Of a stretch of 64,000 bases of DNA, positions 9,325 through 17,718 are shown in pieces. The stretch is from Vibrio lentus. Its GTDB lineage: Bacteria; Pseudomonadota; Gammaproteobacteria; Enterobacterales; Vibrionaceae. Under the pieces are notes generated by a model. That model did no database searches. It was given only the letters and a program-made list of their open reading frames with translations, and was not told the origin of the DNA. The stretch lies in assembly GCF_030409755.1 (NCBI RefSeq), contig NZ_JAUFQE010000002.1, forward strand, positions 1,922,001 through 1,986,000, read 5' to 3'. The translations under genes were made by a program, and so were the position numbers. How positions within the stretch are numbered: the stretch's first letter is position 1; every line of letters starts with the position of its first letter.

Positions 9325-10314
9325 TTAACCGCCGATTGACGCCAAGTTTGGAGTCATGCCGCTGTTGCCATCATGCAAGAAGTGGCTAACGGACTTGGTT
9401 TGAAGCTGAGCCTGAATTCGATCAATGAGCTCTTGCTCTTGCTGATCTTCTTGAATCAGATCTCTCAGTTCAACACCGTGGTCGCCAAACAGACATAGGT
9501 GAAGTTTACCAGTCGCAGAAACGCGCAGTCGGTTACAACTCTCACAGAAGTCTTTCTCGTAAGGCATGATCAAACCAATTTCACCCTTGTAGTCTGGGTG
9601 GACAAACACTTGTGCTGGGCCATCGTTAACCGCTTTGACTTTTAACAGCCAACCGTTAGCAATAAGCTGATTGCGAATCGCAACGCCAGATACATGGTGT
9701 TTATCGAACAACTCGTCCATCTCGCCGGTTTTCATCAGCTCGATAAAACGTAATTGAATAGGTTTGTCTTTGATCCAATTAAGGAAGGCTGGTAATTCCT
9801 GACTGTTGAGGTCTTTCATCAATACAACGTTGACTTTGACTTGTTCATAGCCAACCTCAAACGCTTTATCAATGCCTCGCATAACCTCAGTAAACTTATT
9901 CTCACCAGTGATCTGATGGAACATGCGTGAATCTAAACTATCCACGCTCACGTTTATATGGGTTAAACCAGCATCACGCCACTGCCCTACTTGTTTCTCC
10001 ATGCGGTAGCCATTAGTTGTCGTGGCTACTTTTTCGATGCCCGGAGTAGAAGCAACGGTATGTATGATTTCAGGAAAGTCTTTACGCAGACTCGGCTCTC
10101 CGCCTGTAATGCGGATCTTTGAGGTACCACAATCTGCAAACGCTTTTACAACGCGTTTGATCTCGGGAACACTTAAAAAAGACGAGTTTTTTTGCCCTGA
10201 CGGTTTGTAACCATCCGGCAAGCAGTAAGTACATTTAAAGTTACAGACGTCTGTAACCGACAAGCGCAAGTAATAAAACTTGCGATGGAATCTATCTTCG
10301 AATTGTTGCGCCAC
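9325..10314 (-). CDS. moaA: GTP 3',8-cyclase MoaA (radical SAM)
   Basis: First step of molybdopterin synthesis. N-terminal radical-SAM cluster motif CNFKCTYC, glycine motif [10 protein letters not shown], a C-terminal second 4Fe-4S site (CESCNRLR with a later LHLC) and the essential C-terminal Gly-Gly. I chose the GTG at 10314 ([19 protein letters not shown], 329 aa), because it follows a GGAAAGG ribosome site at normal distance. A TTG at 10329 is possible but would bury that site. The leader may be a Moco-type regulatory RNA. Confidence 0.94.
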   Translation of the reverse strand: MAQQFEDRFHRKFYYLRLSVTDVCNFKCTYCLPDGYKPSGQKNSSFLSVPEIKRVVKAFADCGTSKIRITGGEPSLRKDFPEIIHTVASTPGIEKVATTTNGYRMEKQVGQWRDAGLTHINVSVDSLDSRMFHQITGENKFTEVMRGIDKAFEVGYEQVKVNVVLMKDLNSQELPAFLNWIKDKPIQLRFIELMKTGEMDELFDKHHVSGVAIRNQLIANGWLLKVKAVNDGPAQVFVHPDYKGEIGLIMPYEKDFCESCNRLRVSATGKLHLCLFGDHGVELRDLIQEDQQEQELIDRIQAQLQTKSVSHFLHDGNSGMTPNLASIGG

Positions 10315-10490
10315 GGAACACCTTTCCAAACACGGGAGGCATAATCATTTCCAATTAAGCCCTTGTGACAACATGTCACTGGCTCTTGACGCGTATCGGT
10401 ACAGCAAATTCCACTGTGCGACTTAGCATACGAGAGCTCGGAGTTATGGCAACTGCACGTTATATTCACACGCGCAGTAGCTGAGTAATA
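10315..10490 (-). promoter_or_regulatory. Candidate Moco-type leader RNA of moaA
   Basis: The ~175-bp moaA leader holds several stem-loops, including a perfect 6-bp stem GTGACA/TGTCAC (10365-10379). Close to the start codon is the segment GCCTCCCGTGTTTGGAAAGG, which by my recollection resembles the 3' part of Moco RNA motifs found upstream of gammaproteobacterial moaA. This is resemblance plus position, not a model match. Confidence 0.45.
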
Positions 10491-10649
10491 AAATACTTAA
10501 TATTTGTACGTGAATCTAGCTCTGATGACAAAAAACGGGTCACATCGGCAAAAAAAACGTATCAAACCCTCAAAATAACTCTTGTTGAGTATCTGACGAG
10601 AAGCATTTAACCTAAATTATAGTTGGTAATAATCTAACAAGAACAAAAA

Positions 10650-11537
10650 ATGAATATTTACGCTTCAAAGAAAGTCGTAGCAATCGGTGGAGGCCATGGC
10701 TTAGGTCGCATGCTTGCTGCATTAAAAGACTTTGGTAGCAATGCAACTGGCATTGTTGCAACAACAGATAACGGTGGCTCAACCGGACGAATTCGAGACT
10801 GCCAAGGTGGTATCGCTTGGGGAGATACTCGTAACTGTATCAACCAATTGATCACTGAACCTTCCATCAGCTCGATGATGTTTGAGTACCGTTTTCGCGG
10901 CCAAGGTGAGCTGGATGGTCATAACCTCGGCAATCTGATGCTTACTGCCTTAGACAACTTATCCGTTCGTCCGTTGGAAGCCATCAACCTGATCAGAAAC
11001 ATGCTGAAGGTCGATGTGAATATCGTCCCGATGACCGAGCATCCTTCCGATCTAACCGCGCTATCAATGGATGGTCGTTGGGTAACCGGCGAAACTAACG
11101 TTGATGACATGACAGAAAAACTGCGCATGATGGACTTGTCTCCAGAAGTACCTGCAACCAAAGAAGCTGTTGCAGCCGTCGAACAAGCCGATTGTATCGT
11201 TCTTGGACCCGGCAGCTTTCTGACCAGTGTTATGCCCCCTCTTCTCCTTCCTGAGATTGGCAAAGCCATCGCTGAGAACACCAAGGCTAAGGTTATTTTC
11301 ATCGAAAACCTTTCGCCAGAGCACGGTCCTGCAGGAAAGATGACGCTTCAAGAACAATTGGAGTGGTGTGAACGTACCTGTAAGGCAAGAAAAATAGACA
11401 TTGTACTGGGCAATGAACCACACCCTGAATTAGAAGGGCAATGGAATTGTGTGACCACTGATCTTGCCTCTCCTAATCGAGATTGGCGACACGACCGTTT
11501 AAAGCTTCAACAAGCGATTCGGGCTCAACTGGCTTAG
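10650..11537 (+). CDS. ybhK: YvcK/CofD-like protein (YbhK family)
   Basis: 295 aa. Nucleotide-binding protein of the YvcK/CofD superfamily. The N-terminal loop VVAIGGGHGLGRMLAALKD, the TTDNGGSTGRIRD segment and VLGPGSFLTSVMPPLL are diagnostic. YvcK proteins affect central carbon metabolism and cell shape; the biochemical role in Vibrio is unclear. It is divergent from moaA, the same neighbourhood as in enterobacteria. A terminator follows at 11589. Confidence 0.9.
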   Translation: MNIYASKKVVAIGGGHGLGRMLAALKDFGSNATGIVATTDNGGSTGRIRDCQGGIAWGDTRNCINQLITEPSISSMMFEYRFRGQGELDGHNLGNLMLTALDNLSVRPLEAINLIRNMLKVDVNIVPMTEHPSDLTALSMDGRWVTGETNVDDMTEKLRMMDLSPEVPATKEAVAAVEQADCIVLGPGSFLTSVMPPLLLPEIGKAIAENTKAKVIFIENLSPEHGPAGKMTLQEQLEWCERTCKARKIDIVLGNEPHPELEGQWNCVTTDLASPNRDWRHDRLKLQQAIRAQLA

Positions 11538-11588
11538 TGGCTTAGTGCCTTAGTGGCTTAAGCTAAACACCAGAAGCCGGTAAAAACA

Positions 11589-11614
11589 AAAAAGGAGCAT
11601 AATGCTCCTTTTTT
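11589..11614. terminator. Terminator between ybhK and luxU
   Basis: Short perfect stem AAAGGAGCAT / ATGCTCCTTT followed by TTTTT. The A/T flanks allow use from both converging genes. Confidence 0.85.
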
Positions 11615-11643
11615 AATATCTGCTTATGCCACTATCAACCGTT

Positions 11644-11988
11644 TTAGAGATCCGTCATCAACTGCTGATATTCCGTGTACGTTGATAACAGAAGTTCTTG
11701 CATATCTTGAAAGTCAACCTCTGTCACGGGTAACGCTTGCTTCACTTTTGCATCCACACTAATCGCAAAATTACACAAAGAATCGGCACCAAAGCTCGCG
11801 GCGCTGCTCTTTAAGGCATGGCTAATGTCGGCCAGATACTTCGATGTATCCGTGTCTTTATTGAGATCTAGGTGCTCATAATATCCTTTCAATTCACCTA
11901 AAAATATTTCCAGTAACACTGGGACATTCTCTTGCCCGATTTCACCGGCAAGTTCATCAACCTTTTGCTGATTTAATACTTTCATCAT
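11644..11988 (-). CDS. luxU: Phosphorelay protein LuxU
   Basis: 114-aa histidine phosphotransfer (Hpt) protein that passes phosphate from quorum-sensing sensor kinases to LuxO. The Hpt motif [18 protein letters not shown] carries the phospho-histidine at about residue 57. It is intact although its partner luxO, transcribed just upstream, is interrupted, so the relay has no complete receiver here. Confidence 0.95.
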   Translation of the reverse strand: MMKVLNQQKVDELAGEIGQENVPVLLEIFLGELKGYYEHLDLNKDTDTSKYLADISHALKSSAASFGADSLCNFAISVDAKVKQALPVTEVDFQDMQELLLSTYTEYQQLMTDL

Positions 11989-12011
11989 CGTTCTTTCTTA
12001 TTGTTTGGTGA

Positions 12012-13222
12012 CTACTGTTTCGCATTCCACGTTTGCAATTTACGGTAAATCGTCGATGGACTGACATCCAAAAAGCCTGCCGCGCGAGGGATGTTACCAT
12101 CACACGCTTTTATGGCCTGCTCGATAGCCGTTTTCTCAGTGATCCACAATGGGAAAATATCTTTTACCGTGATGTCTTCATTCTGCTTCTCTTTCAGTCG
12201 CAGACTGTTTTCAATCGGTTGATTCAATGGCGGCGGAAGCATGTTCAGAGTAATCTCTTTACCATTATTCAATACCACCACATTTCGTAATACGTTTTGT
12301 AGCTGACGAACGTTACCCGGCCACTCGTATTGGTTAAAGCGATCCAGCACTTCCTGAGCAAAACGCACAAAGGCCTTACCTTCCTCAACAGACATATAGC
12401 CCAGCAGAGAGTACGCAATTTCAATAACATCTTCCCCACGCTCACGCAGTGGCGGCAAGTGCAAAGGAATCACGTATAAACGATAGTATAAATCTTCTCT
12501 AAAGCGACCTTCTTGTACTTCTTTCCAAGGGTCACGGTTAGTTGCACAAACAAAGCGCACATCAACGCTCTTCATTTTTGAAGAACCGACTTTTTGGAAA
12601 GTACCGGTTTGAATAAAACGCAGAAGCTTGGTTTGCAGTTCAAGATCCATTTCGCACAACTCATCGAGGAACAGGGTTCCACCATCTGCGAGTTCAGCCG
12701 CGCCTTGTCGATCCGTTGCCGCCCCAGTAAAGGCGCCTTTAACGTGACCAAACAGTTCACTCTCAATCAAATCTTTAGGAATAGCGGCACAGTTAATCGC
12801 AATGAAAGGCTTATCACCACGCTTACTCGCAGCGTGAATCGCTTCTGCACACACCTCTTTACCGGTGCCACTTTCACCTGTGATGAAAATACTCGCTTTA
12901 CTCGATGCTGCAGAATCGATCGTTCGGTAGACCTGCTGCATGGTTTGGCTGCTACCAATGAAGCCTTGATAGTTTTGATTACCGGGATGTTCAGCGCTGT
13001 TTTTGAGTTTTGTCGCTTTGCGGATCGCGTTGTTCACCGTAATACGAAGTCGGTCGGCTTCACACGGTTTGATAAGGAAATCTTGAGAACCATGACGCAT
13101 CGCTTCAACGGCCGTATCGATCGAGCCGTGAGCCGTCATAAAGATCACAGGAACTTCTGGGTATTTTTGTTTTACAGCAAATAGCACGTCCATACCCGTC
13201 ATATCAGGTAGACGTAGATCTA
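12012..13222 (-). pseudogene. luxO: luxO 3' fragment (AAA+ and DNA-binding domains), cut off by an IS200-type element
   Basis: Carries the end of the receiver domain, starting [14 protein letters not shown] with the phospho-acceptor Asp as one of its first residues. The sigma-54 activator domain follows (Walker [16 protein letters not shown] sigma-54 contact loop), then an HTH ([24 protein letters not shown]). An ATG at 13202 could start a 396-residue product lacking most of the receiver. The missing front lies at 13843-14021 beyond the element. Whether the truncated protein is made or active is unknown. Confidence 0.9.
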
Positions 13223-13260
13223 AAAAATATCCGCCTTCTTAGAAGGCGGTTTTGCTTTAT

Positions 13261-13279
13261 AACCCCCTAGAAGGGGGCG
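13261..13279. terminator. GC-rich hairpin downstream of tnpA
   Basis: CCCCCT / AGGGGG stem with an AGA loop, just after the tnpA stop and before the left subterminal hairpin. It may end tnpA transcription or block read-through in luxO. There is no strong T-run. Confidence 0.4.
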
Positions 13280-13288
13280 TCCACGCTA

Positions 13289-13726
13289 TCAGTTCTTCAA
13301 TAACTGCAGTTGTTGTTCATACTCTATGTCCTGTTTATCTTGGTGTCGGACATATCGTCGAATGACTTCTTCATTCACACCGACCGTATCTACAAAATAC
13401 CCTCTAGCCCAAAAGTGATTTCCCCATAGTTTCTTACGTATATGTGGAAATTTATTGAAAAGTCTAATTGCTGTCCGGCCCTTTAAAACTCCTAACAAAC
13501 TCGAGATCGACAACTTGGGAGGAATAATGACAACAAGATGAACATGATCTGGTTGAACATTTAACTCTAAAACCTCGCAGTCTTTCATATTGCACAAAAT
13601 ATAAATTGAACGATAAAGCTCCTTTCCAACCTTATCTTTCAAAATCTTATATCTATACTTTGGAGTCCAAACTATATGGTATTTGCAACGCCAATAGACA
13701 TGTGATGAACTTCTGTAATCGCCCAT
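13289..13726 (-). CDS. tnpA: IS200-type HUH transposase TnpA
   Basis: 145-aa Y1 single-strand transposase. It starts MGDYRSSSHVYWRCKYHIVW, the typical family N-terminus; an upstream ATG at 13780 is less likely. The HUH metal motif is DHVHLVV and the catalytic tyrosine is in EEVIRRYVRHQ. The protein is full length, so the element is probably still mobile. It reads in the same direction as luxO. Confidence 0.95.
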   Translation of the reverse strand: MGDYRSSSHVYWRCKYHIVWTPKYRYKILKDKVGKELYRSIYILCNMKDCEVLELNVQPDHVHLVVIIPPKLSISSLLGVLKGRTAIRLFNKFPHIRKKLWGNHFWARGYFVDTVGVNEEVIRRYVRHQDKQDIEYEQQLQLLKN

Positions 13727-13842
13727 GTGGTTGTTTCCTCTTACTTGTGGTGAATAAGAGGTTACTTCTAACATGGGCACTTCTTCAGGCTATAGCCTAG
13801 AGGAACAATCACCACCGCCCTAGGCGGTGGTTTTGAGGAGCC

Positions 13843-14021
13843 AATAAAATAAGGTCTGGGATTCGATGATTCAAACTCTCAATTGCATCGCGGCCTGTGC
13901 CGACAATGTTGATATCAATCTCGAGCGGTGTAAGATACGAGCGATATAGAGCCGCTACTGAAGCGGTATCCTCTACCATCAACAAATACTTCGATTTGTT
14001 ATCTAGCGTTTTTGATTGCAT
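13843..14021 (-). pseudogene. luxO: luxO 5' fragment (start of receiver domain)
   Basis: Begins [30 protein letters not shown], the normal LuxO N-terminus with the acidic VED pocket. It runs to RIPDLILL, where the IS200-type element begins; translation would continue for about 10 foreign residues and stop. The native promoter and the shared qrr1-luxO control region lie directly upstream and look intact. Confidence 0.9.
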
Positions 14022-14068
14022 ATCCTAGCCATTATAATTTGCATTTCTTATTATAATCGCATTCCGCT

Positions 14069-14081
14069 TTGCATTATGCAA
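14069..14081. promoter_or_regulatory. LuxO upstream activating site for qrr1
   Basis: Perfect palindrome TTGCATTATGCAA, matching the known LuxO operator TTGCA-N3-TGCAA. It is 63 bp upstream of the qrr1 -24 element and also close to the luxO start, so it may serve for luxO autoregulation. Confidence 0.85.
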
Positions 14082-14144
14082 ATTAACCACAGTATTTGTG
14101 GAACATTTCTTTCCCTGTTTAAAACAATCAATGTGTTATCGATG

Positions 14145-14160
14145 TGGCACGAACGATGCA
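14145..14160 (+). promoter_or_regulatory. Sigma-54 promoter of qrr1
   Basis: TGGCAC-N5-ATGCA matches the -24/-12 consensus TGGCAC-N5-TTGCA. It is placed about 11 bp before the conserved 5' end of Qrr RNA. Confidence 0.9.
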
Positions 14161-14170
14161 GTTATCTAAC

Positions 14171-14262
14171 TGACCTTCGGGTCACCTAGCCAACTGACGT
14201 TGTTAGTGGACCTGTGTTCACAAACGTAAGCCAGTAGAACATTTACTACTGGCTGTTTTTTT
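14171..14262 (+). ncRNA. qrr1: Quorum regulatory small RNA Qrr1
   Basis: Contains the invariant Qrr core GTCACCTAGCCAACTGACGT followed by TGTTAGTG, which pairs with luxR/hapR-type and other target mRNAs with Hfq. A 5' hairpin (TGACC-TTCG-GGTCA) precedes the core, and a rho-independent terminator with stem AGCCAGTAG / CTACTGGCT and a T-run ends the RNA at about 14262. Position between luxO and uvrB is the standard qrr1 locus. Transcription needs phosphorylated LuxO, which is disrupted next door. Confidence 0.95.
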
Positions 14263-14292
14263 GTCTGAAATTCCAGTCCCGACGAGCTAACC

Positions 14293-16323
14293 TTAACTAT
14301 TGGTAATGAACTGCTTTCTTAACTGTTCAATTTCATCACGCTTCTGTGCCGCCAATTCAAATTCCAAGTTCTGAGCATGTTGATACATTGCCGCTTCCAG
14401 TTTACTGATCTCTTTATCAAGCTGCTGTGGTGTAAGCACTGCATAACTTTCAGAAGGTTCAGCGACCTTAGATAGCGGAACTTGCTTAGATTGTCGCTGT
14501 TGTTTGGATTTAGTCAGGTCACCCAGCTCCATAATATCTTTGATATTACGTTTCAATGCTTGCGGCGTGATGCCTTGCTCTTCATTGTAAGCTTGTTGTT
14601 TTTCTCTACGACGATCAGTTTCATCAATCGCTTTTCTCATCGACTTAGTAATCGAATCACCATATAAAATTGCTCGACCTTCCAAGTTACGTGCCGCACG
14701 ACCAATGGTCTGAATCAGAGAACGCTCAGAACGTAAGAAGCCTTCTTTGTCTGCATCAAGAATCGCCACCAGCGATACTTCAGGCATATCCAAACCTTCT
14801 CGAAGTAAGTTAATGCCCACTAACACGTCAAACTCGCCCAGTCGAAGATCTCGAATGATCTCTACACGCTCAACCGTATCGATATCTGAGTGCAAGTAAC
14901 GAACCTTAACACCATGCTCACTCAGATATTCTGTTAAGTCTTCAGCCATTCGCTTAGTTAACGTCGTGACCAGTACACGTTCTTCTTTCACTGAACGTAT
15001 TCTGATTTCAGACAACAGGTCATCAACCTGAGTCGCGACAGGCCTTACTTCGATGATCGGGTCAAGTAAGCCAGTAGGACGCACTACTTGATCAGCAATC
15101 TCACCGTCTGATTTCTCAATCTCATAATTACCCGGCGTGGCCGACACAAAAATAGTCTGAGGAGCGATCGATTCGAACTCTTCAAACTTCATCGGTCGGT
15201 TATCTAACGCCGAAGGCAGTCTAAAGCCAAACTCAACCAAGGTTTCTTTACGCGAACGGTCACCTTTATACATGGCGCCAATTTGCGGCACAGTTACGTG
15301 TGACTCATCGATAATCAGCAAACCATCATTAGGTAAGTAATCAAATAACGTCGGAGGTGCTTCACCTTCATTACGTCCACTCAAATAACGAGAGTAGTTT
15401 TCAATACCTGAGCAAAAACCTAGCTCCGTCATCATCTCAATATCAAACTGAGTTCTTTGGGAGATGCGCTGTTCTTCGAGAAGCTTGTTGTTGTCTTTTA
15501 AATATTGCGCCCTATCGCGTAACTCATCCTTAATCTTCTCAATCGCTTCAAGGATTTTCTCTCTTGGAGTGACATAGTGCGTTTTTGGATAAACCGTAAA
15601 ACGAGGTAAGTCTCTCTGTTTAATAGCACCGGTTAACGGGTCAAAAATACTGATACAGTCTACTTCATCATCGAACATTTCGATTCGAACTGCGTCTTGG
15701 TCAGATTCTGCGGGGAAGATATCAATCACTTCACCACGGACACGGAACTGACCACGCTCAAATGCTACATCGTTTCTCGAATATTGCAGCTCAGCCAAGC
15801 GGCGTAAGATATCACGCTGATCCATGACCTCACCGCGGCTCAAGTGAAGCATCATCTTCAAGTAAGACTTGGGATCACCAAGACCATAAATAGCGGATAC
15901 AGAAGCGACAATGATGGCGTCTTTACGTTCAAGAAGCGCTTTGGTCGCTGATAGCCTCATTTGTTCGATATGGGCATTCACAGACGCATCTTTCTCAATG
16001 AAAGTATCCGTGGTTGGAACGTAAGCTTCTGGTTGGTAGTAATCGTAGTAAGAAACGAAGTACTCGACGGCATTATTTGGAAAGAAGGATTTCATCTCAC
16101 CATAAAGCTGAGCAGCCAACGTCTTGTTCGGTGCTAACAGAATGGCAGGTCTTTGCGATTGGGAAATGACATTGGCAAGAGTAAAGGTTTTACCTGAGCC
16201 CGTTACCCCTAATAGAGTTTGATGTGCCAAACCAGAATCTAATCCATCTAGTAATCTGGTTATCGCTGTCGGCTGGTCACCGGACGGGCTGTAGTCCGAT
16301 ACCAAATCAAAGAGTTTGCTCAT
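14293..16323 (-). CDS. uvrB: Excinuclease ABC subunit B
   Basis: 676-aa damage-verification helicase of nucleotide excision repair. Walker [13 protein letters not shown], the beta-hairpin region [12 protein letters not shown], motif VSATPG, the helicase C-terminal motif QTIGRAARN, and a C-terminal UVR domain (about residues 632-667) for UvrC contact. Full length. A LexA-type box lies just upstream. Confidence 0.97.
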   Translation of the reverse strand: MSKLFDLVSDYSPSGDQPTAITRLLDGLDSGLAHQTLLGVTGSGKTFTLANVISQSQRPAILLAPNKTLAAQLYGEMKSFFPNNAVEYFVSYYDYYQPEAYVPTTDTFIEKDASVNAHIEQMRLSATKALLERKDAIIVASVSAIYGLGDPKSYLKMMLHLSRGEVMDQRDILRRLAELQYSRNDVAFERGQFRVRGEVIDIFPAESDQDAVRIEMFDDEVDCISIFDPLTGAIKQRDLPRFTVYPKTHYVTPREKILEAIEKIKDELRDRAQYLKDNNKLLEEQRISQRTQFDIEMMTELGFCSGIENYSRYLSGRNEGEAPPTLFDYLPNDGLLIIDESHVTVPQIGAMYKGDRSRKETLVEFGFRLPSALDNRPMKFEEFESIAPQTIFVSATPGNYEIEKSDGEIADQVVRPTGLLDPIIEVRPVATQVDDLLSEIRIRSVKEERVLVTTLTKRMAEDLTEYLSEHGVKVRYLHSDIDTVERVEIIRDLRLGEFDVLVGINLLREGLDMPEVSLVAILDADKEGFLRSERSLIQTIGRAARNLEGRAILYGDSITKSMRKAIDETDRRREKQQAYNEEQGITPQALKRNIKDIMELGDLTKSKQQRQSKQVPLSKVAEPSESYAVLTPQQLDKEISKLEAAMYQHAQNLEFELAAQKRDEIEQLRKQFITNS

Positions 16324-16340
16324 AGGTTGCCATTTCCATA

Positions 16341-16356
16341 CTGTGTTTTTAATCAG
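16341..16356. promoter_or_regulatory. Candidate LexA (SOS) box of uvrB
   Basis: CTGTGTTTTTAATCAG fits the CTG-N10-CAG SOS box and lies 18 bp upstream of the uvrB start. uvrB is a known LexA target in related bacteria. Confidence 0.65.
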
Positions 16357-16783
16357 GTCATTGTCACTCTAGGAGCCATCTCGTTGCAACTATTATCTAG
16401 AGAAATGCGCCTTAAGATTGAATATCAGTGATAGCTTTTATTTTTAGAACTTGGTATTATCCGTGCCCCTGCAAAGTTTCCCCAGCTAAATTACTCGAAT
16501 TTTAATCCACTACTTTTCCCCAAAAAATCTAAAAATACCGCTTGTTTTACTGTTCGCTTTATAATCTATAAAAGTTATACAATCGTGATAGTTTGGTGCT
16601 ATTCCTTTAAATACATCACGTTAGCTATAATTTTTACATTTTCAGACTTATCCCAATTATTGTTGTTAAAGTTTCACACACACACTTATCCACAATTTTG
16701 GTGGATAACTAAAGCAAAGCTAAATCCGATAAGGCGTCCAAGAAAGTAAAGTTTTTTATCTTACTTTTTTCTGCTATTTTTTG
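16357..16783. other. AT-rich intergenic region upstream of uvrB and tRNA-Asn
   Basis: No gene seen. It contains one DnaA-type 9-mer TTATCCACA (16686-16694) with a nearby inverted GGTGGATAA. A single pair is not enough to call an origin. Confidence 0.35.
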
Positions 16784-16812
16784 TTGACAGAAAATAGGTC
16801 TCTTATTAGAAT
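16784..16812 (+). promoter_or_regulatory. Sigma-70 promoter of tRNA-Asn
   Basis: TTGACA, 17-bp spacer, TAGAAT; the transcript would begin some 14 bp before the mature tRNA. Confidence 0.8.
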
Positions 16813-16832
16813 TCGCGTCGCTAACAAGCAAT

Positions 16833-16908
16833 TCCCCTTTAGTTCAGTTGGTAGAACGGCGGACTGTTAATCCGTATGTCGCAAGTTCAAGTCTTGCAAG
16901 GGGAGCCA
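16833..16908 (+). tRNA. tRNA-Asn (GTT)
   Basis: 76 nt with encoded CCA. Acceptor stem TCCCCTT / AAGGGGA, D-arm AGTTCAGTTGGTAGAACGG, anticodon loop CTGTTAA, T-loop GTTCAAGTC. A terminator follows at once. Confidence 0.97.
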
Positions 16909-16919
16909 AATTCAGAAAA

Positions 16920-16947
16920 AAGCTCAATCGAAAGATTGGGCTTTTTT
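16920..16947 (+). terminator. Terminator after tRNA-Asn
   Basis: Stem AGCTCAATC / GATTGGGCT with GAAA loop, then a T-run. Confidence 0.85.
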
Positions 16948-16994
16948 CGTATATAACTGCGACTAACTTGCTCCAAGTTAATATCACACCCGAA

Positions 16995-17043
16995 TCGTCG
17001 GACCGTGCTACCCGCCCGCGTTCAAGTCTCGACAAGGGGGCCA
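16995..17043 (+). pseudogene. tRNA remnant (3' half)
   Basis: The stretch ends in a T-arm-like GTTCAAGTCTCGAC and an acceptor strand ending GGGGGCCA. It is close to the 3' half of the neighbouring tRNA-Asn, but the 5' half has no matching D-arm or acceptor strand. Its own terminator-like hairpin follows at 17053. It is likely a decayed duplicate of the tRNA gene. Confidence 0.55.
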
Positions 17044-17052
17044 AATTAAAGA

Positions 17053-17078
17053 AACCGCATCACTCGATGCGGCTTTTT
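17053..17078 (+). terminator. Terminator after the tRNA remnant
   Basis: Stem CCGCATC / GATGCGG followed by TTTTT. Confidence 0.7.
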
Positions 17079-17163
17079 GCGTTTTGAAGCGACTGGTTTG
17101 TACCAAACCGATGTCTCAGCCGAAGCATCGGCCTGCACTAAGCCTTGTGTTCTAGGACGATCA

Positions 17164-17190
17164 AAAAAGCCACGTACGAATCCGTGGCTC
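17164..17190 (-). terminator. Terminator of the 17.3-22.7 kb toxin-like locus
   Basis: Stem AGCCACG / CGTGGCT with a T-run on the minus strand, downstream of the last gene at 17259. Confidence 0.75.
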
Positions 17191-17258
17191 ACTTAACTTT
17201 TGAGACTACAAACTACCCGAGAAGTAATGGGTATCCCGTAGAATCCATTTATATTGTA

Positions 17259-17699
17259 TTATAGGTGACGAGCGATCGTGTCCGTCAAAACCGCAGCTAC
17301 CTTATCATCGCCAGCTTGATCGCCTTTGCTGTAGGTATTGATCTGACGCTTCGATGAATCGTGGATATTAGTGATGGCTACCACTTCTCTCTCGATACCA
17401 AATCCAACCAACTTAATCATCAATTCTTTATTTTTGAATGAGTCGCCAACGATCACGATAGAGTTAAAATCTTTCAGTAGCTCTTTAGTCAGATCTTCAA
17501 CTTGAACATCATTACTATTAATAAAAAAGATATCCGCAGACTTCGCAGAGCTTCGCTCTCCAGCAGACTTCAGTTGGATTTGCTGCATCTCATTGAATAC
17601 ACCATTATCTTGCGTTCCAATGGTAGATAGGCTCGCAGCGTTAGAAGCCAAAGACAATAGCAGTGTACTAGCAAAAACAGTACTTTTAATAAAATTCAT
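17259..17699 (-). CDS. Small secreted/periplasmic protein, possible toxin accessory factor
   Basis: 146 aa with a clear signal peptide (about residues 1-21, ending LLLSLASNA). The mature part alternates strands and helices (SIVIVGDSFKNKELMIKLVGFG, EVVAITNIHD) with no catalytic motif I recognise. It follows the 444-aa secreted protein by 19 bp and shares its operon. Small partners of about this size accompany some Vibrio haemolysins such as VvhB with VvhA. That parallel rests on size and position only. Confidence 0.7.
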   Translation of the reverse strand: MNFIKSTVFASTLLLSLASNAASLSTIGTQDNGVFNEMQQIQLKSAGERSSAKSADIFFINSNDVQVEDLTKELLKDFNSIVIVGDSFKNKELMIKLVGFGIEREVVAITNIHDSSKRQINTYSKGDQAGDDKVAAVLTDTIARHL

Positions 17700-17718
17700 T
17701 CTCTTTACCCTCTAATAA

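Larger units (their letters stand above)
13222..13842 (-). mobile_element. IS200/IS605-family element (IS200-type, tnpA only) inside luxO
   Basis: About 620 bp, the size of IS200-like elements. It has no inverted terminal repeats. Near each end is a perfect hairpin: CCGCCTTCT / AGAAGGCGG (13231-13249) and CCACCGCC / GGCGGTGG (13812-13830). These are the subterminal structures recognised by the HUH transposase. Removing it rejoins luxO in frame, from LILL to DLRLPDM. No target duplication is seen, as expected. The ends are uncertain by 1-2 bp because of shared A residues. Confidence 0.9.

Noticed and set aside
10173..10469. 98-aa frame overlapping the moaA start and leader
   Set aside because: Overlaps moaA in another frame and the structured leader; composition is not protein-like.
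12594..13184. 196-aa plus-strand open frame opposite luxO
   Set aside because: Shadow of the luxO coding frame; the conserved protein is on the minus strand.
16686..16710. DnaA box TTATCCACA with an inverted near-copy
   Set aside because: Only one full 9-mer, with no cluster, no origin-linked genes and no AT-unwinding repeat set. Not called as an origin.
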